From Campylobacter sp. CCUG 57310 (GTDB taxonomy: Bacteria > Campylobacterota > Campylobacteria > Campylobacterales > Campylobacteraceae): 64,000 nt of DNA. Position numbers and translations under genes: made by a program. Below the pieces are notes generated by a model. The model searched no databases. It was given only the letters and a program-made list of their open reading frames with translations, and was not told the DNA's origin. The DNA lies in assembly GCF_013201975.1 (NCBI RefSeq), contig NZ_CP053845.1:682001-746000 (forward strand). Direction: 5' to 3'. This document shows, piece by piece, positions 28,098 through 38,909 of this stretch. Every line of letters begins with the position of its first letter. Within the stretch, counting starts at the first letter, position 1.

Positions 28098-29354
28098 TTA
28101 TTCTGTAGTTTGTGAAGCGATAGCCGTAAATACAACGTCAGAAGAGCTATTTACCGCAGTTTCAACCGAGTCTTGTATAACTCCGATGATAAATCCTATC
28201 GCAACTACTTGCATCGCGATATCGTTTGAAATTCCAAAAAGTGCGCAAGCAAGAGGCACAAGAAGAAGCGATCCGCCCGCAACACCAGAAGCTCCGCAAG
28301 CTCCGATAGCCGAAATAAAGCTAAGAAGCAAGGCGTCTCCGAATGTTACCGTTATATCAGGGATCGAATTAACGGCGGCAAGCGCAAGGATACTTATAGT
28401 AACGGCAGCTCCGGCCATATTTATAGTAGCTCCAAGCGGTATAGAGATAGAGTAAAGCTCCTCTTTAAGGCCAAGTTTTTTGCAAAGCGCGATATTTACA
28501 GGGATGTTTGCAGCCGAGCTTCTTGTGAAAAACGCCGTTACGGCACTTTCTTTGATGCAAGTCATGATAAGAGGGAAAGGATTTTTCTTGGTTACTACAA
28601 AAGCTATAATTGGATTAACGATAAACGCAACCACAAGCATTGCTCCTACTAGAACGGCGATTAGCTTGAAGTAGCCTTTAAGAGCCTCAAATCCTGTTTC
28701 GTGTATGCTGATAGCAACAAGTCCAAAGATACCAAAAGGTGCTAAACGAATAACAAATCTTACTATCTTAGTAACTCCATCGCTTACGTCTGAAAATACT
28801 TTTTTAGTCTCCGCCGAGCATCCTCTCATAGCTATACCGCCGCCAACAGCCCAAGCGATGATGCCTATATAGTTACCCGTAGCTATAGCTTGAAGAGGGT
28901 TTTGAACTATCTTAAACATAAGATCTTTTAAGACATCAACTACGTTTTGAGGTGCGCTCATGGCAGCACTCTCAATCCCTTTTAGCACAAGTTCGACAGG
29001 GAAAAGAAAACTAGCCGCAACCGCAACGCAAGCTGCTAAAAATGTACTAACAAGATATAAAACAACGACTTTTTGCATGCCTTTTGCGTTGCCAAAGTCT
29101 TTGGTGATGATCGAAGTTGCCACAAGAACGAAGATCAAGATGGGAGCAACTGCCTTTAAAGCACCTACAAATAAACTTCCAAGTATCGAGATGGAATTTA
29201 TGATTTTATTAGCAAGTTCGGCAGATTCGCCGCCCGAAACAACTTGGGCATTACCCCAAAAGCCTATAACGGCGCCCAGAAGAATTCCGATTAGAATTTG
29301 AACGATTAGGTTTCCGTCGGCAAATTTTCTTGCCATATTGCAAACTGCACTCAT
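28098..29354 (-). CDS. sstT: Serine/threonine:sodium symporter
   Basis: Inner-membrane DAACS-family (glutamate transporter fold) importer of Ser and Thr driven by sodium. The 418-residue protein is hydrophobic throughout, with eight helices and two hairpins; the S-A-A-N-I-P-V-N and [10 protein letters not shown] motifs of SstT are clear. Serine is a main carbon source for Campylobacter. It is divergent from metK. Confidence 0.94.
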   Translation of the reverse strand: MSAVCNMARKFADGNLIVQILIGILLGAVIGFWGNAQVVSGGESAELANKIINSISILGSLFVGALKAVAPILIFVLVATSIITKDFGNAKGMQKVVVLYLVSTFLAACVAVAASFLFPVELVLKGIESAAMSAPQNVVDVLKDLMFKIVQNPLQAIATGNYIGIIAWAVGGGIAMRGCSAETKKVFSDVSDGVTKIVRFVIRLAPFGIFGLVAISIHETGFEALKGYFKLIAVLVGAMLVVAFIVNPIIAFVVTKKNPFPLIMTCIKESAVTAFFTRSSAANIPVNIALCKKLGLKEELYSISIPLGATINMAGAAVTISILALAAVNSIPDITVTFGDALLLSFISAIGACGASGVAGGSLLLVPLACALFGISNDIAMQVVAIGFIIGVIQDSVETAVNSSSDVVFTAIASQTTE

Positions 29355-29456
29355 GTGTTTACCTTAAATTTAAATTTGAAAAAGCCTAGTATAGCAAACA
29401 AACCTGAAATTTTAAACAAATTCTAAGCGATTAATATGGATTTTATTTTGAAATGT

Positions 29457-29462
29457 TACAAT
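29457..29462 (+). promoter_or_regulatory. Probable -10 element for metK
   Basis: TACAAT preceded by TG, about 37 bp before the metK ATG. The 144-bp spacer with sstT holds no SAM-riboswitch-like structure that I can see. Confidence 0.45.
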
Positions 29463-29498
29463 TTCAAAGTTTCAAAAATACCCATTTTAAGGAAAAAT

Positions 29499-30701
29499 AT
29501 GTATCTATTTACATCTGAAGTCGTAAGCCCGGGGCATCCCGATAAATGCGCAGATATCATAGCAGATAGCATCGTGGATACCATCTTGACTCAAGATCCA
29601 AACGGAAGAGTCGCAAGCGAGGTTTTTGTAGCGGGCAAAAATGTAATAATCGGCGGAGAGATAAATTCGAAAGTAAAATTAAGTTTTAAGGATTATGAAG
29701 CCATAGTCAAACATGCGCTGGCTAAAATAGGGTATGACGGCAAGTCAAATTTCACTAAAGAGCAGTGTTTGCACCCTGATGATATAGAAGTTAATGTTTG
29801 CATTAATCAGCAAAGTAGCGATATTAATCAAGGCGTAGATCAAGCTAGCGGCGAGATAGGGGCAGGCGATCAGGGCATAATGTTTGGTTTTGCAAGTTGC
29901 GAAGCGAGCGAATATATGCCCGCGGCTATTACTTACGCAAGAATGCTTTGCGATAAGGTGTATAAATTTGCCAAGGCAAATCCCGACAAGCTCGGAGTTG
30001 ATATCAAAACTCAGGTTACTATTGATTACGGCACTAAGGATAACTTTGAAAATTGTAAGCCCGAAAGCATACATACCATAGTGGTTTCAGCTCCTTGTGT
30101 AGAGACAATGAAGATAGAAGAGCTTAGAGCTCTTGTACAAGAACTTATAGACGGCTCAAATTTGCCAAAAGAACTTTACAAAAAAGAAAAGACACTTATT
30201 TATATAAACCCTACAGGCAGATACGTAAATCACAGCTCGCTTCACGATAGCGGCCTAACGGGTCGCAAGCTTATCGTAGATAGCTTTGGCGGATACGCTC
30301 CGATAGGAGGCGGCGCTCAGAGCTCAAAAGACTATACGAAAGTTGATCGTAGCGGACTGTATGCTGCTAGATGGATAGCTAAAAATATCGTTGCTGCAGG
30401 ACTTGCTAAAAAGTGCATAGTGCAGCTAAGCTATGCTATCGGAGTTGCTAAGCCTACTTCCGTTAGCGTAGATACTATGGGAACGCATATAGAAGGCGTA
30501 AATGACGATAAATTATCTGCTTTTGTAAGCGAAAATTTCTCTTTGACTCCACGCTGGATAAAGGATAAATTTGGACTTGATAAACCCGGCAAAGATACGT
30601 TTTTATATGCAAAGGTAGCCGCAAAAGGGCAGGTCGGAAATGCTAAGTATCCTTGGGAGAAACTTGACGCGATAGATACGTTTAAAGCTTTGATTAAATA
30701 A
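29499..30701 (+). CDS. metK: S-adenosylmethionine synthetase
   Basis: Makes SAM from methionine and ATP. The ATG at 29499 with AAGGAAAAAT before it gives the usual M-Y-L-F-T-S-E-V-V-S-P-G-H-P-D-K start; upstream frame codons are not supported. The G-A-G-D-Q-G-I-M-F-G loop and G-G-x-G-A-Q-S-S-K-D-Y-T-K-V-D-R-S motif are intact. 400 residues, normal length. Followed by a strong hairpin at 30709-30734. Confidence 0.97.
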   Translation: MYLFTSEVVSPGHPDKCADIIADSIVDTILTQDPNGRVASEVFVAGKNVIIGGEINSKVKLSFKDYEAIVKHALAKIGYDGKSNFTKEQCLHPDDIEVNVCINQQSSDINQGVDQASGEIGAGDQGIMFGFASCEASEYMPAAITYARMLCDKVYKFAKANPDKLGVDIKTQVTIDYGTKDNFENCKPESIHTIVVSAPCVETMKIEELRALVQELIDGSNLPKELYKKEKTLIYINPTGRYVNHSSLHDSGLTGRKLIVDSFGGYAPIGGGAQSSKDYTKVDRSGLYAARWIAKNIVAAGLAKKCIVQLSYAIGVAKPTSVSVDTMGTHIEGVNDDKLSAFVSENFSLTPRWIKDKFGLDKPGKDTFLYAKVAAKGQVGNAKYPWEKLDAIDTFKALIK

Positions 30702-30708
30702 TTTTCGC

Positions 30709-30734
30709 AAGCCCGCTAAATTTAACGCGGGCTT
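30709..30734 (+). terminator. Terminator hairpin after metK
   Basis: AAGCCCGC (30709-30716) pairs with GCGGGCTT (30727-30734) around a 10-base loop, 8 bp after the metK stop. The following T-tract is weak (AATTT). Confidence 0.65.
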
Positions 30735-30836
30735 AATTTGCTCTCAAAATTTAAGGCTTTGTATGAGAATTTGCCTAGCTTTGCATCTTAAATTTTACCT
30801 CAAAAACCACGCGGCAAAATTTAAAGAGATTTAAAA

Positions 30837-31434
30837 ATGCAAACGGCGATAAATCAAAACGGCAAAAGCAAGACGCTCAGACTCGTTTTACTTGGACTTT
30901 GTATTTTTTAATTTTCTTTTGGCGCTAGGCATTTTTCTGCCTTTTGACGTGCTGTCGCACTCGTCTATTGCGTTTTGGTTTGTGGAGGCTATGCTTGAAA
31001 CTTATCCCGCCGTCGAGCGCGCCTTTACTCATACTGATTTTACGCAAAAAGCTGCATTTTATATCGCTTATATGGGGATCGTGAAAGTTGTCACGTTTAC
31101 GGGTTTCGTTGCGGCTTGTTTGCTGTGTGGCAGTAAAGAAAATAAAGCTTGCGCGATGAAAGAAGCAAGAAAAGAAAATCCCGTAGTAAGAGTTTTTATT
31201 TCATTTTTTGGTATTTTGTGGGTTTGTTTTTTGACAAATAAGGATTTTACGGGTTATCATATCGGATATCGTAAGACAAGAAACTCGCCCGGATACGAAT
31301 GGATTTTGAAGTCTCCCGGTGAGCTGTTTTGGCAGATGATGTTTGATCTTATATTTTTAGCTATTGTGGCAGCTTGTATAATTTACGTAGCATTGCAAAT
31401 TCAGCTACTTTTTCACAAGCGTAATAATGCTTGA
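30837..31434 (+). pseudogene. Membrane protein interrupted at a T6 run
   Basis: From ATG 30837 the frame reads M-Q-T-A-I-N-Q-N and a hydrophobic start, then stops at TAA just after a T6 run (30904-30909). The rest (30892-31434) is open in the next frame. Removing one T joins them as L-V-L-L-G-L-C-I-F-N-F-L-L-A-L-G, a continuous transmembrane helix, and gives 198 residues. Further helices lie near the middle and C-terminus. I do not recognise the family. It converges with lnt, 3 bp apart. The break could be real or a homopolymer error. Confidence 0.7.
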
Positions 31435-31436
31435 AT

Positions 31437-32747
31437 TTAGTAAAAATTACTTAAAAATTTATCGAGCAAGCCGCGTTTTGGCGTGATTATCTCAGACGGC
31501 GAGCCGTTTACGCTGTGATAAATCGTTTTGTTATATTTGGTTGAGTAGTATTTAAGCAAAAGGCGTTGTAAATTTGGCTCCGTTGAAGGCACGAACCAGC
31601 CGTTGTTTGTGATAGCTATCATCACGTCAAATTCGCCCTTAAACAGCTCGTCTCGCGTAGCTTCATAGCAAATCGCATTGCGAATTTTAACTCCGTCTAT
31701 CTCATAATCGCTAACCGAATTTGCGGTTTTAAAGTCCTTGCCACCGTCAAAAAAGAGCTCGTTTATCAAATTTTTCATAAAATTTGGAAGCAGAATTTCT
31801 TCGCCGAAGGGTACTAGCACAAGCTTATCAAAGCGCTTAATTTCGCCTTTATCAAAGAAAAAAGTAGAGTTATAGCTTTGGGAATTTTCGTAAGCAAGAG
31901 CGCCTGCGACGATAGCGATTTTTTGAGATTTCTCTTTAAGCTCGGCAGTTAAATTTCGCTCCTGCGTCATAAATGTCGGAAATACGCTTTCAGGCATGAT
32001 TATGGCTCTTTTGCCCTCATTTATCGCCTCATCTATCATCTTTAAATTTTCATTTATAAACTCGTTTTTAAGTGATTTTTCCCATTTTAAAGCTTGAGGG
32101 ACGTTTGTGTTTGTAAGAGTTACTTCAAAAGGTAAAATTTTAGCTTTAGCATCATCATACTGAACGGCAAAAAGTAAAAGCGTGATGCAAGCTAAAAATT
32201 TAAGCTTGGTTTTTATATAAAACAGCGATAAAATCGCAGCAAATACAAAAACAAACCCGTATAAATTCGGCTTAAAAATTCCAACAACAAATATTGCCTC
32301 AAAATTTAGCCAGTTAAAATTAAAAGGATGCAAATTTGAAATCAAAATAAGCAAGACCGCTTTAAGCCAAATTTGAGTAGGAATTCCGGCGATAAAAAAC
32401 ATAACTCCATATACGATACCTATAAATAAAATTTCAATCGGGATTAGATAGCCAAAGTTGTAATAAATAAGGCTAAAACTGATCCAATAAAACCACAAAA
32501 TTCCTACGAAAAATCCTGTCGTAAAAAACTCATAGCGATTGAAGTTAAAAAGTAAGTAAAAGCCTAAAATAGCAAGAAACGGCGAGACGAAATTTAGCAC
32601 TTCAGAATCAAAAAGCGAAAGAAATATAAAATTTGATATCAAAAATGCACTAAAAAAGGCTTTTCTTATAATTTTAGTGCTAAAATATTTGATTAAAAAA
32701 TTTTTTACTAAGGAATACAATGCAAGAAGGCAATTTTTTAGCTTCAT
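31437..32747 (-). CDS. lnt: Apolipoprotein N-acyltransferase
   Basis: Adds the third acyl chain to lipoproteins at the inner membrane. An N-terminal multi-helix region (residues 30-200) is followed by a nitrilase-like domain with the Glu (M-P-E-S), Lys (K-L-V-L-V-P-F-G-E) and Cys (A-I-C-Y-E, near residue 358) triad intact. Length 436 is short versus 512 in E. coli, as usual in Campylobacter. The ATG at 32747 lies inside the divergent yajC gene; an in-frame TTG at 32720 would shorten this overlap, so the start is uncertain. Confidence 0.93.
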   Translation of the reverse strand: MKLKNCLLALYSLVKNFLIKYFSTKIIRKAFFSAFLISNFIFLSLFDSEVLNFVSPFLAILGFYLLFNFNRYEFFTTGFFVGILWFYWISFSLIYYNFGYLIPIEILFIGIVYGVMFFIAGIPTQIWLKAVLLILISNLHPFNFNWLNFEAIFVVGIFKPNLYGFVFVFAAILSLFYIKTKLKFLACITLLLFAVQYDDAKAKILPFEVTLTNTNVPQALKWEKSLKNEFINENLKMIDEAINEGKRAIIMPESVFPTFMTQERNLTAELKEKSQKIAIVAGALAYENSQSYNSTFFFDKGEIKRFDKLVLVPFGEEILLPNFMKNLINELFFDGGKDFKTANSVSDYEIDGVKIRNAICYEATRDELFKGEFDVMIAITNNGWFVPSTEPNLQRLLLKYYSTKYNKTIYHSVNGSPSEIITPKRGLLDKFLSNFY

Positions 32748-33001
32748 TACTACCTCTGATCGTGCTTTTCGCGATTTTTTACTTTTTGGTTATCAGACCG
32801 CAGCAAAAACAGCAAAAAGAGCATCAAAAGATGCTTGCAGCCCTAGAAAAGGGCGATAAGATCATCACTGCGGGCGGACTTTATTGCGAAGTCATAAAAC
32901 CTGAAGATGATTTTATCAAAGTTAAACTTAATGACGATGTAATAGTGCGCATAGGACGCGAGTTTGTCGCTAGAAAAATCGAGACCAAAGTCAATGCGTA
33001 G
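32720..33001 (+). CDS. yajC: Sec translocase accessory subunit YajC
   Basis: Single-span membrane protein of the SecDF-YajC complex. 93 residues: one helix (residues 8-24), then the R-P-Q-Q-K-Q-Q-K-E-H signature and the G-D-K-I-I-T-A-G-G-L motif. TAAGGAAT precedes the ATG. It overlaps the next gene secD by 8 bp and begins head-to-head with lnt. Confidence 0.96.
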   Translation: MQEGNFLASLLPLIVLFAIFYFLVIRPQQKQQKEHQKMLAALEKGDKIITAGGLYCEVIKPEDDFIKVKLNDDVIVRIGREFVARKIETKVNA

Positions 33002-34574
33002 TGCAAAGGTAACATATAGGCTCGTTATATTTATCATCGCTTTGGTTTTAGGTATAGGCTTTTCCGCACCTTCGTTTTTTAAGGATATGGGCGGAGCTAA
33101 GATTAGCCTCGGGCTTGATCTTCAGGGCGGACTTCATATGCTACTTGGCGTAGAGACCGAGGAGGCGATACACTCTAAAGTGAAATCAATCGCTTCAAGC
33201 ATTAACTACTACGCAGGCAAAGAAGATATCCTGATAGATAACTTCAAAATTCGCCAAGATTATGTAAATTTCGAGCTTTTAGACAGCGATGATCAGCGCA
33301 AGATAGATGACATGCTTAAGGAGATAAAAGGGCTTGATGTAACCAAAGAAGCCCTCAAATACACCATAAGGCTAAGTGATAGCGAAAAGGCTGAAACGAT
33401 AGAGTATGCTATAAATCAAGCTGTTGAAACCATAAGAAACAGGCTTGATCAGTTTGGTTTGGCAGAACCTACCGTGGCAAGACAAGGCGAAGAAAAGATA
33501 CTTGTAGAGCTTCCGGGTGTAAAAACACAAGCCGACGAGCAGCGCGCTAGAGAGCTAATCGCAAAAGCGGCGCATTTGCAACTGATGGCTCTTGATGAGA
33601 AAAGACAACCTCAAGCAAATACTCTAAGTGCTGCAGAGGCCGAAAGCTACGGTAGTATCGTTTATCCTGACGTTAAAAATGAGCAACAAAAATACGTAGT
33701 AAAAAATATCCCCGTTCTTGACGGCTCTATGCTAACTGACGCCAGAGTGGCTTTTGATCAGCGCACGAACGCTCCCGTGATCAGCTTTACGCTAAATGCC
33801 GAAGGTGCTAGAATTTTTGGTGATTTTACGGGTGCAAATGTCGGTAAGCGTCTTGCTATAGTGCTTGACGGCAAGGTTTATTCCGCACCTGTTATAAATG
33901 AGCGCATAGGCGGTGGAAACGGACAGATAAGCGGCGGATTTAGCGTAGAAGAAGCTCATGACGTAGCTATTGCGCTTAGAAGCGGTGCGCTTTTAGCTCC
34001 CGTAAAGATGCTTGAAAAAAGAAGTATCGGGCCAAGTTTGGGCGCTGATAGCATCAATCAAAGCATGACGGCTCTTGCAAGCGCAGGAGTGCTTGTAGTA
34101 CTATTTATGATAGTTTATTACGGATTTGCGGGAATTTTGGCAAATTTTGCTCTGATTGCAAATATCTTGATACTTGTTGCTGTTATGGCCATGTTTGGTG
34201 CCACTTTAACTCTGCCTGGCATGGCGGGCGTGGTTTTAACCATAGGTATGGCGGTTGACGCAAACGTAATTATAAACGAGCGTATAAGGGAATTTTTACG
34301 AGACGGACACGGTATAGCGGCAAGCGTCAAAAAGGGCTATGAAAATGCCATGAGTGCGATAATAGACGCAAATTTAACCACCCTAATAACATCTGCAGTT
34401 CTTTATGCATACGGCACAGGTCCCGTTAAGGGGTTTGCCGTAACGATGAGCATAGGCATCCTAGCTTCCATGCTTACCGCCATACTCGGCACTCGCGGAA
34501 TGTTTGACGCGCTTATGGACAGGATAGAAAAAAGCGGCAATACGCAAATTTGGTTTGGTTACAAGAGAGGATAA
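32994..34574 (+). CDS. secD: Protein translocase subunit SecD
   Basis: Six-helix RND-type membrane protein that uses the proton gradient to help complete Sec export. I take ATG 32994 (M-R-S-A-K-V-T-Y-R), overlapping the yajC stop. The large periplasmic domain with D-L-Q-G-G-L and the later helices with the G-M-A-V-D-A-N-V-I-I-N-E-R-I motif are intact. 526 residues. secF follows immediately. Confidence 0.96.
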   Translation: MRSAKVTYRLVIFIIALVLGIGFSAPSFFKDMGGAKISLGLDLQGGLHMLLGVETEEAIHSKVKSIASSINYYAGKEDILIDNFKIRQDYVNFELLDSDDQRKIDDMLKEIKGLDVTKEALKYTIRLSDSEKAETIEYAINQAVETIRNRLDQFGLAEPTVARQGEEKILVELPGVKTQADEQRARELIAKAAHLQLMALDEKRQPQANTLSAAEAESYGSIVYPDVKNEQQKYVVKNIPVLDGSMLTDARVAFDQRTNAPVISFTLNAEGARIFGDFTGANVGKRLAIVLDGKVYSAPVINERIGGGNGQISGGFSVEEAHDVAIALRSGALLAPVKMLEKRSIGPSLGADSINQSMTALASAGVLVVLFMIVYYGFAGILANFALIANILILVAVMAMFGATLTLPGMAGVVLTIGMAVDANVIINERIREFLRDGHGIAASVKKGYENAMSAIIDANLTTLITSAVLYAYGTGPVKGFAVTMSIGILASMLTAILGTRGMFDALMDRIEKSGNTQIWFGYKRG

Positions 34575-34576
34575 TA

Positions 34577-35548
34577 ATGCAAATTTTTTCAAAAGCACAT
34601 GTTTATGATTTTATGGGCAAGCGTTATATCGCTCTTGCGTTTTCCGCTATCTTGTTTTTCGGTTCTATTTTTTTGCTTGTTACTAAGGGGCTAAACTACG
34701 GTATTGATTTTTCGGGCGGAACGCTTATACAAGTAAAATATGAAGACAAAGCGCCTCTTGATAAGATTAGGGCTGCACTTTCTACTGATGAGACGTTTAA
34801 AAACGCTTCGGTTACCGAATTTGGCTCTGATAGCGAAGTTGTTATTAGATTTTCGTCTTCAAATTCAAGCATCGGAAGCGACGTGGGCGCTAGTGTAGGC
34901 GAGCTTATTAAAGATACGGGCAAATTTGAAATTCGCCGTGTGGATGTCGTAGGACCAAAGGTAGGAAGCGAGCTTAGACAAAAGGGAATGATGGCGATCG
35001 GCATATCTCTTGTGGGAATTTTACTCTATATAGCGTTTAGGTTTGAGTGGAGATTTGCGATGGCGGCCATCGCTTCTGAAATTCACGACGTTGTAATTAC
35101 TCTTGGAGCCATTAGTCTTTTTGGTATAGATGTGAATTTAGACACTCTTGCGGCTATTCTTACGGTAGTCGGATATTCGCTAAATGATACTATTATCATA
35201 TTTGACCGCATTAGAGAGGGCATTAAAACCAGCAAGAACTCGGATCTTGACGTTATCATCAACGAATCGGTTTCCGCAACTCTTTCAAGGACTATATTAA
35301 CTTCAGGAACGACTTTGGTTGTCGTTGTTATATTATTCCTTTATGGCGGCGACATGATAAACGGCTTTGCCTTAGCGCTTATAGTGGGAATTTTAGCAGG
35401 TACTATCAGCTCTATTTATATCGCTTCTCCGATACTTCTTTGGTTTAAATTTAGCGTAGATAACTATAGAGCCAAAGAGGCTGAAAAGATGAAAGCAAGA
35501 AAAGAGCGAGAGCGACATAGGGCTATGTTTGAAAAAGGCGTTGTGTAA
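34577..35548 (+). CDS. secF: Protein translocase subunit SecF
   Basis: Partner of SecD. ATG 34577 is preceded by AGAGGATAAT and lies two bases after the secD stop. The F-S-G-G-T-L motif near residue 48 and the G-Y-S-L-N-D-T-I-I-I-F-D-R-I-R-E motif are intact. 323 residues with six predicted helices and a basic C-terminal tail (K-x-R-K-E-R-E-R). Confidence 0.96.
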   Translation: MQIFSKAHVYDFMGKRYIALAFSAILFFGSIFLLVTKGLNYGIDFSGGTLIQVKYEDKAPLDKIRAALSTDETFKNASVTEFGSDSEVVIRFSSSNSSIGSDVGASVGELIKDTGKFEIRRVDVVGPKVGSELRQKGMMAIGISLVGILLYIAFRFEWRFAMAAIASEIHDVVITLGAISLFGIDVNLDTLAAILTVVGYSLNDTIIIFDRIREGIKTSKNSDLDVIINESVSATLSRTILTSGTTLVVVVILFLYGGDMINGFALALIVGILAGTISSIYIASPILLWFKFSVDNYRAKEAEKMKARKERERHRAMFEKGVV

Positions 35549-35557
35549 GGAGGATTT

Positions 35558-35896
35558 ATGAACTGGGGAAAAGTTGTTTATATATTTTTCGCGCTGATGA
35601 GTCTAACGACTACGGCGGGCTTTTTGTATGATAAAAACGAGATAGCGCTATTTGTAGCGGCAAGCGTAAATTTAGTCTCTACACTGCTTAAAATCGGTGT
35701 AAAAAATGTCTTATCAGCCGAGCTGTTCGCTAGTTCGCTTGTGGCTGATTTGCACCTTATACCTGCGTTTGTAGTGCTTCAAACAACAGGAAATATGACC
35801 GTTGTTTATTCGCTTGCAATCGGCGCTGCTATCGCAAACTTTTTTTCACTTTCGCTTGTTTTGGTTGAAGCAGGCAAGACTCAAGAAGAATTTTAG
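35558..35896 (+). CDS. Small membrane protein between secF and leuS
   Basis: A 112-residue protein with four hydrophobic stretches (about residues 4-22, 29-48, 58-78 and 82-102). GGAGG just before the ATG. It looks like the DUF6394-type small membrane protein that I recall at this position in related species, but I cannot check that. It may be a SecDF accessory, only by position. Function unknown. Confidence 0.7.
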   Translation: MNWGKVVYIFFALMSLTTTAGFLYDKNEIALFVAASVNLVSTLLKIGVKNVLSAELFASSLVADLHLIPAFVVLQTTGNMTVVYSLAIGAAIANFFSLSLVLVEAGKTQEEF

Positions 35897-35904
35897 GAGA
35901 TAAA

Positions 35905-38370
35905 ATGGCTGAAAATTTGAAGTATGACGCCTTAAAAATTGAGAAAAAATGGCAAGAAATTTGGTTAAAAGATGAAGAATTTGAGCCAAAAGATGATTAT
36001 AGCTTGCCTAAAAAATATATATTAAGCATGTTTCCATACCCAAGCGGACGTATCCACATGGGACACGTAAGAAACTACTCAATAGGCGACGTACTGGCAA
36101 GATATTACAGAAAGCAAGGCTATAACGTGCTTCATCCGATAGGATTTGACAGCTTTGGCATGCCTGCTGAAAATGCGGCTATACAGCATAAAATTCATCC
36201 TAAAATTTGGACTTATGAAAATATCGATTATATGAGAAAAGAGCTTCACTCTCTTGGATTTTCATTTTCTAAAAACCGTGAATTTGCATCGTCCGATCCG
36301 CTTTACACCAAATACGAGCAGGAGTTTTTCATCAAAATGTATGAAAAGGGACTTGTTTACCGCAAGAATGCCGTAGTGAATTGGTGCAAGCACGATCAAA
36401 CCGTTCTTGCAAACGAGCAGGTTGAGGATGGCTGCTGCTGGAGATGCGGAAATAGTGTGATCCAGCGTGAGTTGCCGGGGTATTATCTAAAGATAACCGA
36501 TTATGCCGAGGAGCTTTTGGCCAATCTTGAAAAATTAAAGGACAAGTGGCCAAATCAAGTAATCACTATGCAGGAAAACTGGATCGGAAAGAGCTTTGGT
36601 CTAGAGTTTAAATTTAGCCTTGATGAAGCTTCAAAAGAGCTTTTAGGCGGAGAAATTCAAGGATTTGAGGTTTTTACTACTCGTCCCGATACGATTTATG
36701 GAGTTAGCTATACTGCACTTGCTCCTGAGCACAAGATAGTTAAAAAGCTGCTTGAGAGTAGAAATTTAAGCGATGAGGCAAATGAGAAAATAAAAGCTAT
36801 GTTAAATCAAAGTCCAAGAGAGCGCCAAGCAAGCGAAAAAGACGGTGTATTTTTAGGAATTCACGTTATCCACCCATTAAGCGGTGAAAAAGTGCCTGTT
36901 TGGGTAGCGAATTTTGTTTTGGCTGACTACGGAAGCGGGGCTGTTATGGCGGTTCCTGCGCATGATGAGAGGGATTTTGAATTCGCTAGTAAATTTAGCT
37001 TGCCTATTAAATGGGTAATTAAGCCTATTGATAGCGAAGCGGACAGCTCAAAAGCATTTACCGAAAGCGGAATTTGTATAAATTCGCCACTTATAAATGG
37101 GCTAAATAATGAAGAGGCAAAGCTTAAGATCATAGAAAAATTTGAAAGCGAAAAGATCGGAAAAAGAGTTGTAAATTTTAAAATTCGCGACTGGGGAATT
37201 TCTCGCCAAAGATATTGGGGTGCGCCTATTCCTATGATTCATTGTAATAAGTGTGGGGTAGTTTGCGAAGATATAAAAAATCTGCCTGTTGCTCTGCCTG
37301 ATGATGTTGAGATAACTGGTGAAGGCAATCCTCTTGATAAACATCCAAAATGGAAACATACTAAGTGTCCAAAGTGTGGCGGTGATGCGATTCGTGAGAC
37401 CGATACTATGGATACATTTTTCCAAAGTAGCTGGTATTTCGCTAGATATGCAAGCGATCATAAGACTTGGAATGAAAAAGCCTTTGATGAAAAGAGCGTA
37501 AATTACTGGATGAACGTCGATCAGTATATCGGCGGGATAGAGCATGCGATACTGCATCTTTTATATGCGAGATTTTTTCAAAAGGCGCTTAGAGATCTTG
37601 GGTATTTGCGTGATGATGAGCCTTTTGAGAGGCTGCTTACTCAAGGAATGGTGCTAAAAGACGGTAAAAAGATGAGTAAGAGTAAGGGCAATGTCGTAGA
37701 TCCTGACGATATAATTAAAAACTACGGAGCTGATACTGCAAGACTGTTTATACTATTTGCTGCACCTCCTCAAAAAGAGCTTGAATGGAACGATAGCGCA
37801 GTTGAAGGTGCGTTTAGATTTTTAAATAGACTTTATGATAAAGCAGGAAGCGTTAAAAAGTGCTCTAAAATTCCCGAAATTAATCACTCTGAACTTAATA
37901 AAGAAGAAAAATACGCTCGCGCAAAAGTCTATGAAGCACTTAAGAAATCCCAAGAGGTATATACTCAAAGCTTTACTTTTAATACCCTCATAGCTGCGTG
38001 CATGGAGGCTTTAAACGCAGTAAACGCTCAAAACAACGAAGATGTAACTACTGAAGCGTTTTTTATCATACTAAATTTGCTTGAGCCGATCGTGCCTCAT
38101 ATTGCAAACGAGTTAAGCGAAAATCTATTTAACAGAGCAAATTTTGGCACTATTGAGATAAAAGAAGAGGTGTTTGAAAAAGATAGCTTAAATTTAGCCA
38201 TTACAGTAAATGGTAAAAGAAGAGGCGAGGTTGAAGTGTCAAGCGACGCTAGCGAAGCTGAAATTTTAAAATCGGCCAAAGAAGCCGTATTTAAATGGCT
38301 TGAAGGAAAAGAGCTCGTAAAAGAAATTTATGTGCAAGGAAAGCTTGTAAATTTGGTGGTAAAAGGTTAG
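35905..38370 (+). CDS. leuS: Leucine--tRNA ligase
   Basis: Class I synthetase. H-M-G-H at residues 51-54 (HIGH motif) and K-M-S-K-S near 590 are intact. A four-Cys zinc site (C-N-K-C and C-P-K-C) lies in the middle, and the CP1 editing domain with T-R-P-D-T is present. 821 residues, normal length. GGAGAT precedes the ATG. Part of the yajC-to-mfd run. Confidence 0.97.
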   Translation: MAENLKYDALKIEKKWQEIWLKDEEFEPKDDYSLPKKYILSMFPYPSGRIHMGHVRNYSIGDVLARYYRKQGYNVLHPIGFDSFGMPAENAAIQHKIHPKIWTYENIDYMRKELHSLGFSFSKNREFASSDPLYTKYEQEFFIKMYEKGLVYRKNAVVNWCKHDQTVLANEQVEDGCCWRCGNSVIQRELPGYYLKITDYAEELLANLEKLKDKWPNQVITMQENWIGKSFGLEFKFSLDEASKELLGGEIQGFEVFTTRPDTIYGVSYTALAPEHKIVKKLLESRNLSDEANEKIKAMLNQSPRERQASEKDGVFLGIHVIHPLSGEKVPVWVANFVLADYGSGAVMAVPAHDERDFEFASKFSLPIKWVIKPIDSEADSSKAFTESGICINSPLINGLNNEEAKLKIIEKFESEKIGKRVVNFKIRDWGISRQRYWGAPIPMIHCNKCGVVCEDIKNLPVALPDDVEITGEGNPLDKHPKWKHTKCPKCGGDAIRETDTMDTFFQSSWYFARYASDHKTWNEKAFDEKSVNYWMNVDQYIGGIEHAILHLLYARFFQKALRDLGYLRDDEPFERLLTQGMVLKDGKKMSKSKGNVVDPDDIIKNYGADTARLFILFAAPPQKELEWNDSAVEGAFRFLNRLYDKAGSVKKCSKIPEINHSELNKEEKYARAKVYEALKKSQEVYTQSFTFNTLIAACMEALNAVNAQNNEDVTTEAFFIILNLLEPIVPHIANELSENLFNRANFGTIEIKEEVFEKDSLNLAITVNGKRRGEVEVSSDASEAEILKSAKEAVFKWLEGKELVKEIYVQGKLVNLVVKG

Positions 38371-38372
38371 AT

Positions 38373-38909
38373 ATGAGATTTGTAGCCGCAATTTTTATCG
38401 TTGTTTTTTTAATCGGGTGCGGATATAAGCCTGTTTCAAAGATAGCTAACGAGATAATGGATGAGAGTGTGTATGTAGATGTGCTCATCGATAAATCCGA
38501 GCCCAAAAATAGCGTCTGGATAAAAGACAGCGTAAAAGAGGGCATCGTATCAAGGTTGAATAGAAATTTAAGCGACGATAAAAATGCGGGCACAACCATA
38601 AACGTAAGTATCAGATCTATGAATTTTCAAGCACTTCTTTATGATGAAGACGGGTATGTTTCGCTTTATAAGGCGGTGTTAAATTTGGAGTTTGATACGA
38701 AATTTAAAAACGGCAAAAGCTATAAGATAGTTACCAGCGGAGAGCATGACTTTAGTATATCAAGGAAGATTAAAGACGTTCGTTATGCAGATAGCGTTAT
38801 CAGCGAGACAGATAAGTATAACGCTATAAGAGCCGCTTCACAAGAAGCCTTTGACGAATACATAGCTACTCTTGCCGTTAAGGGATTTAAAGATGTCAAC
38901 AAAGATTAA
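38373..38909 (+). CDS. lptE: LptE-like LPS-assembly lipoprotein
   Basis: Lipoprotein signal with lipobox L-I-G-C (Cys16), then a G-Y-K-P start like LptE, which plugs the LptD barrel and helps place lipopolysaccharide or lipooligosaccharide. The rest is a beta-rich domain with no catalytic motif. The name rests on this start and on the known location after leuS in Campylobacter; sequence similarity to enteric LptE is weak. 178 residues. It overlaps the diguanylate cyclase gene by 17 bp. Confidence 0.7.
   Translation: MRFVAAIFIVVFLIGCGYKPVSKIANEIMDESVYVDVLIDKSEPKNSVWIKDSVKEGIVSRLNRNLSDDKNAGTTINVSIRSMNFQALLYDEDGYVSLYKAVLNLEFDTKFKNGKSYKIVTSGEHDFSISRKIKDVRYADSVISETDKYNAIRAASQEAFDEYIATLAVKGFKDVNKD

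Noticed and set aside
28960-29301. Open frame antisense to sstT
   Set aside because: Thr/Ala-rich mirror of helix codons, no ribosome site.
29355-29498. SAM riboswitch before metK
   Set aside because: Spacer too short and I see no SAM-I/SAM-II-like stems; only a plausible promoter.
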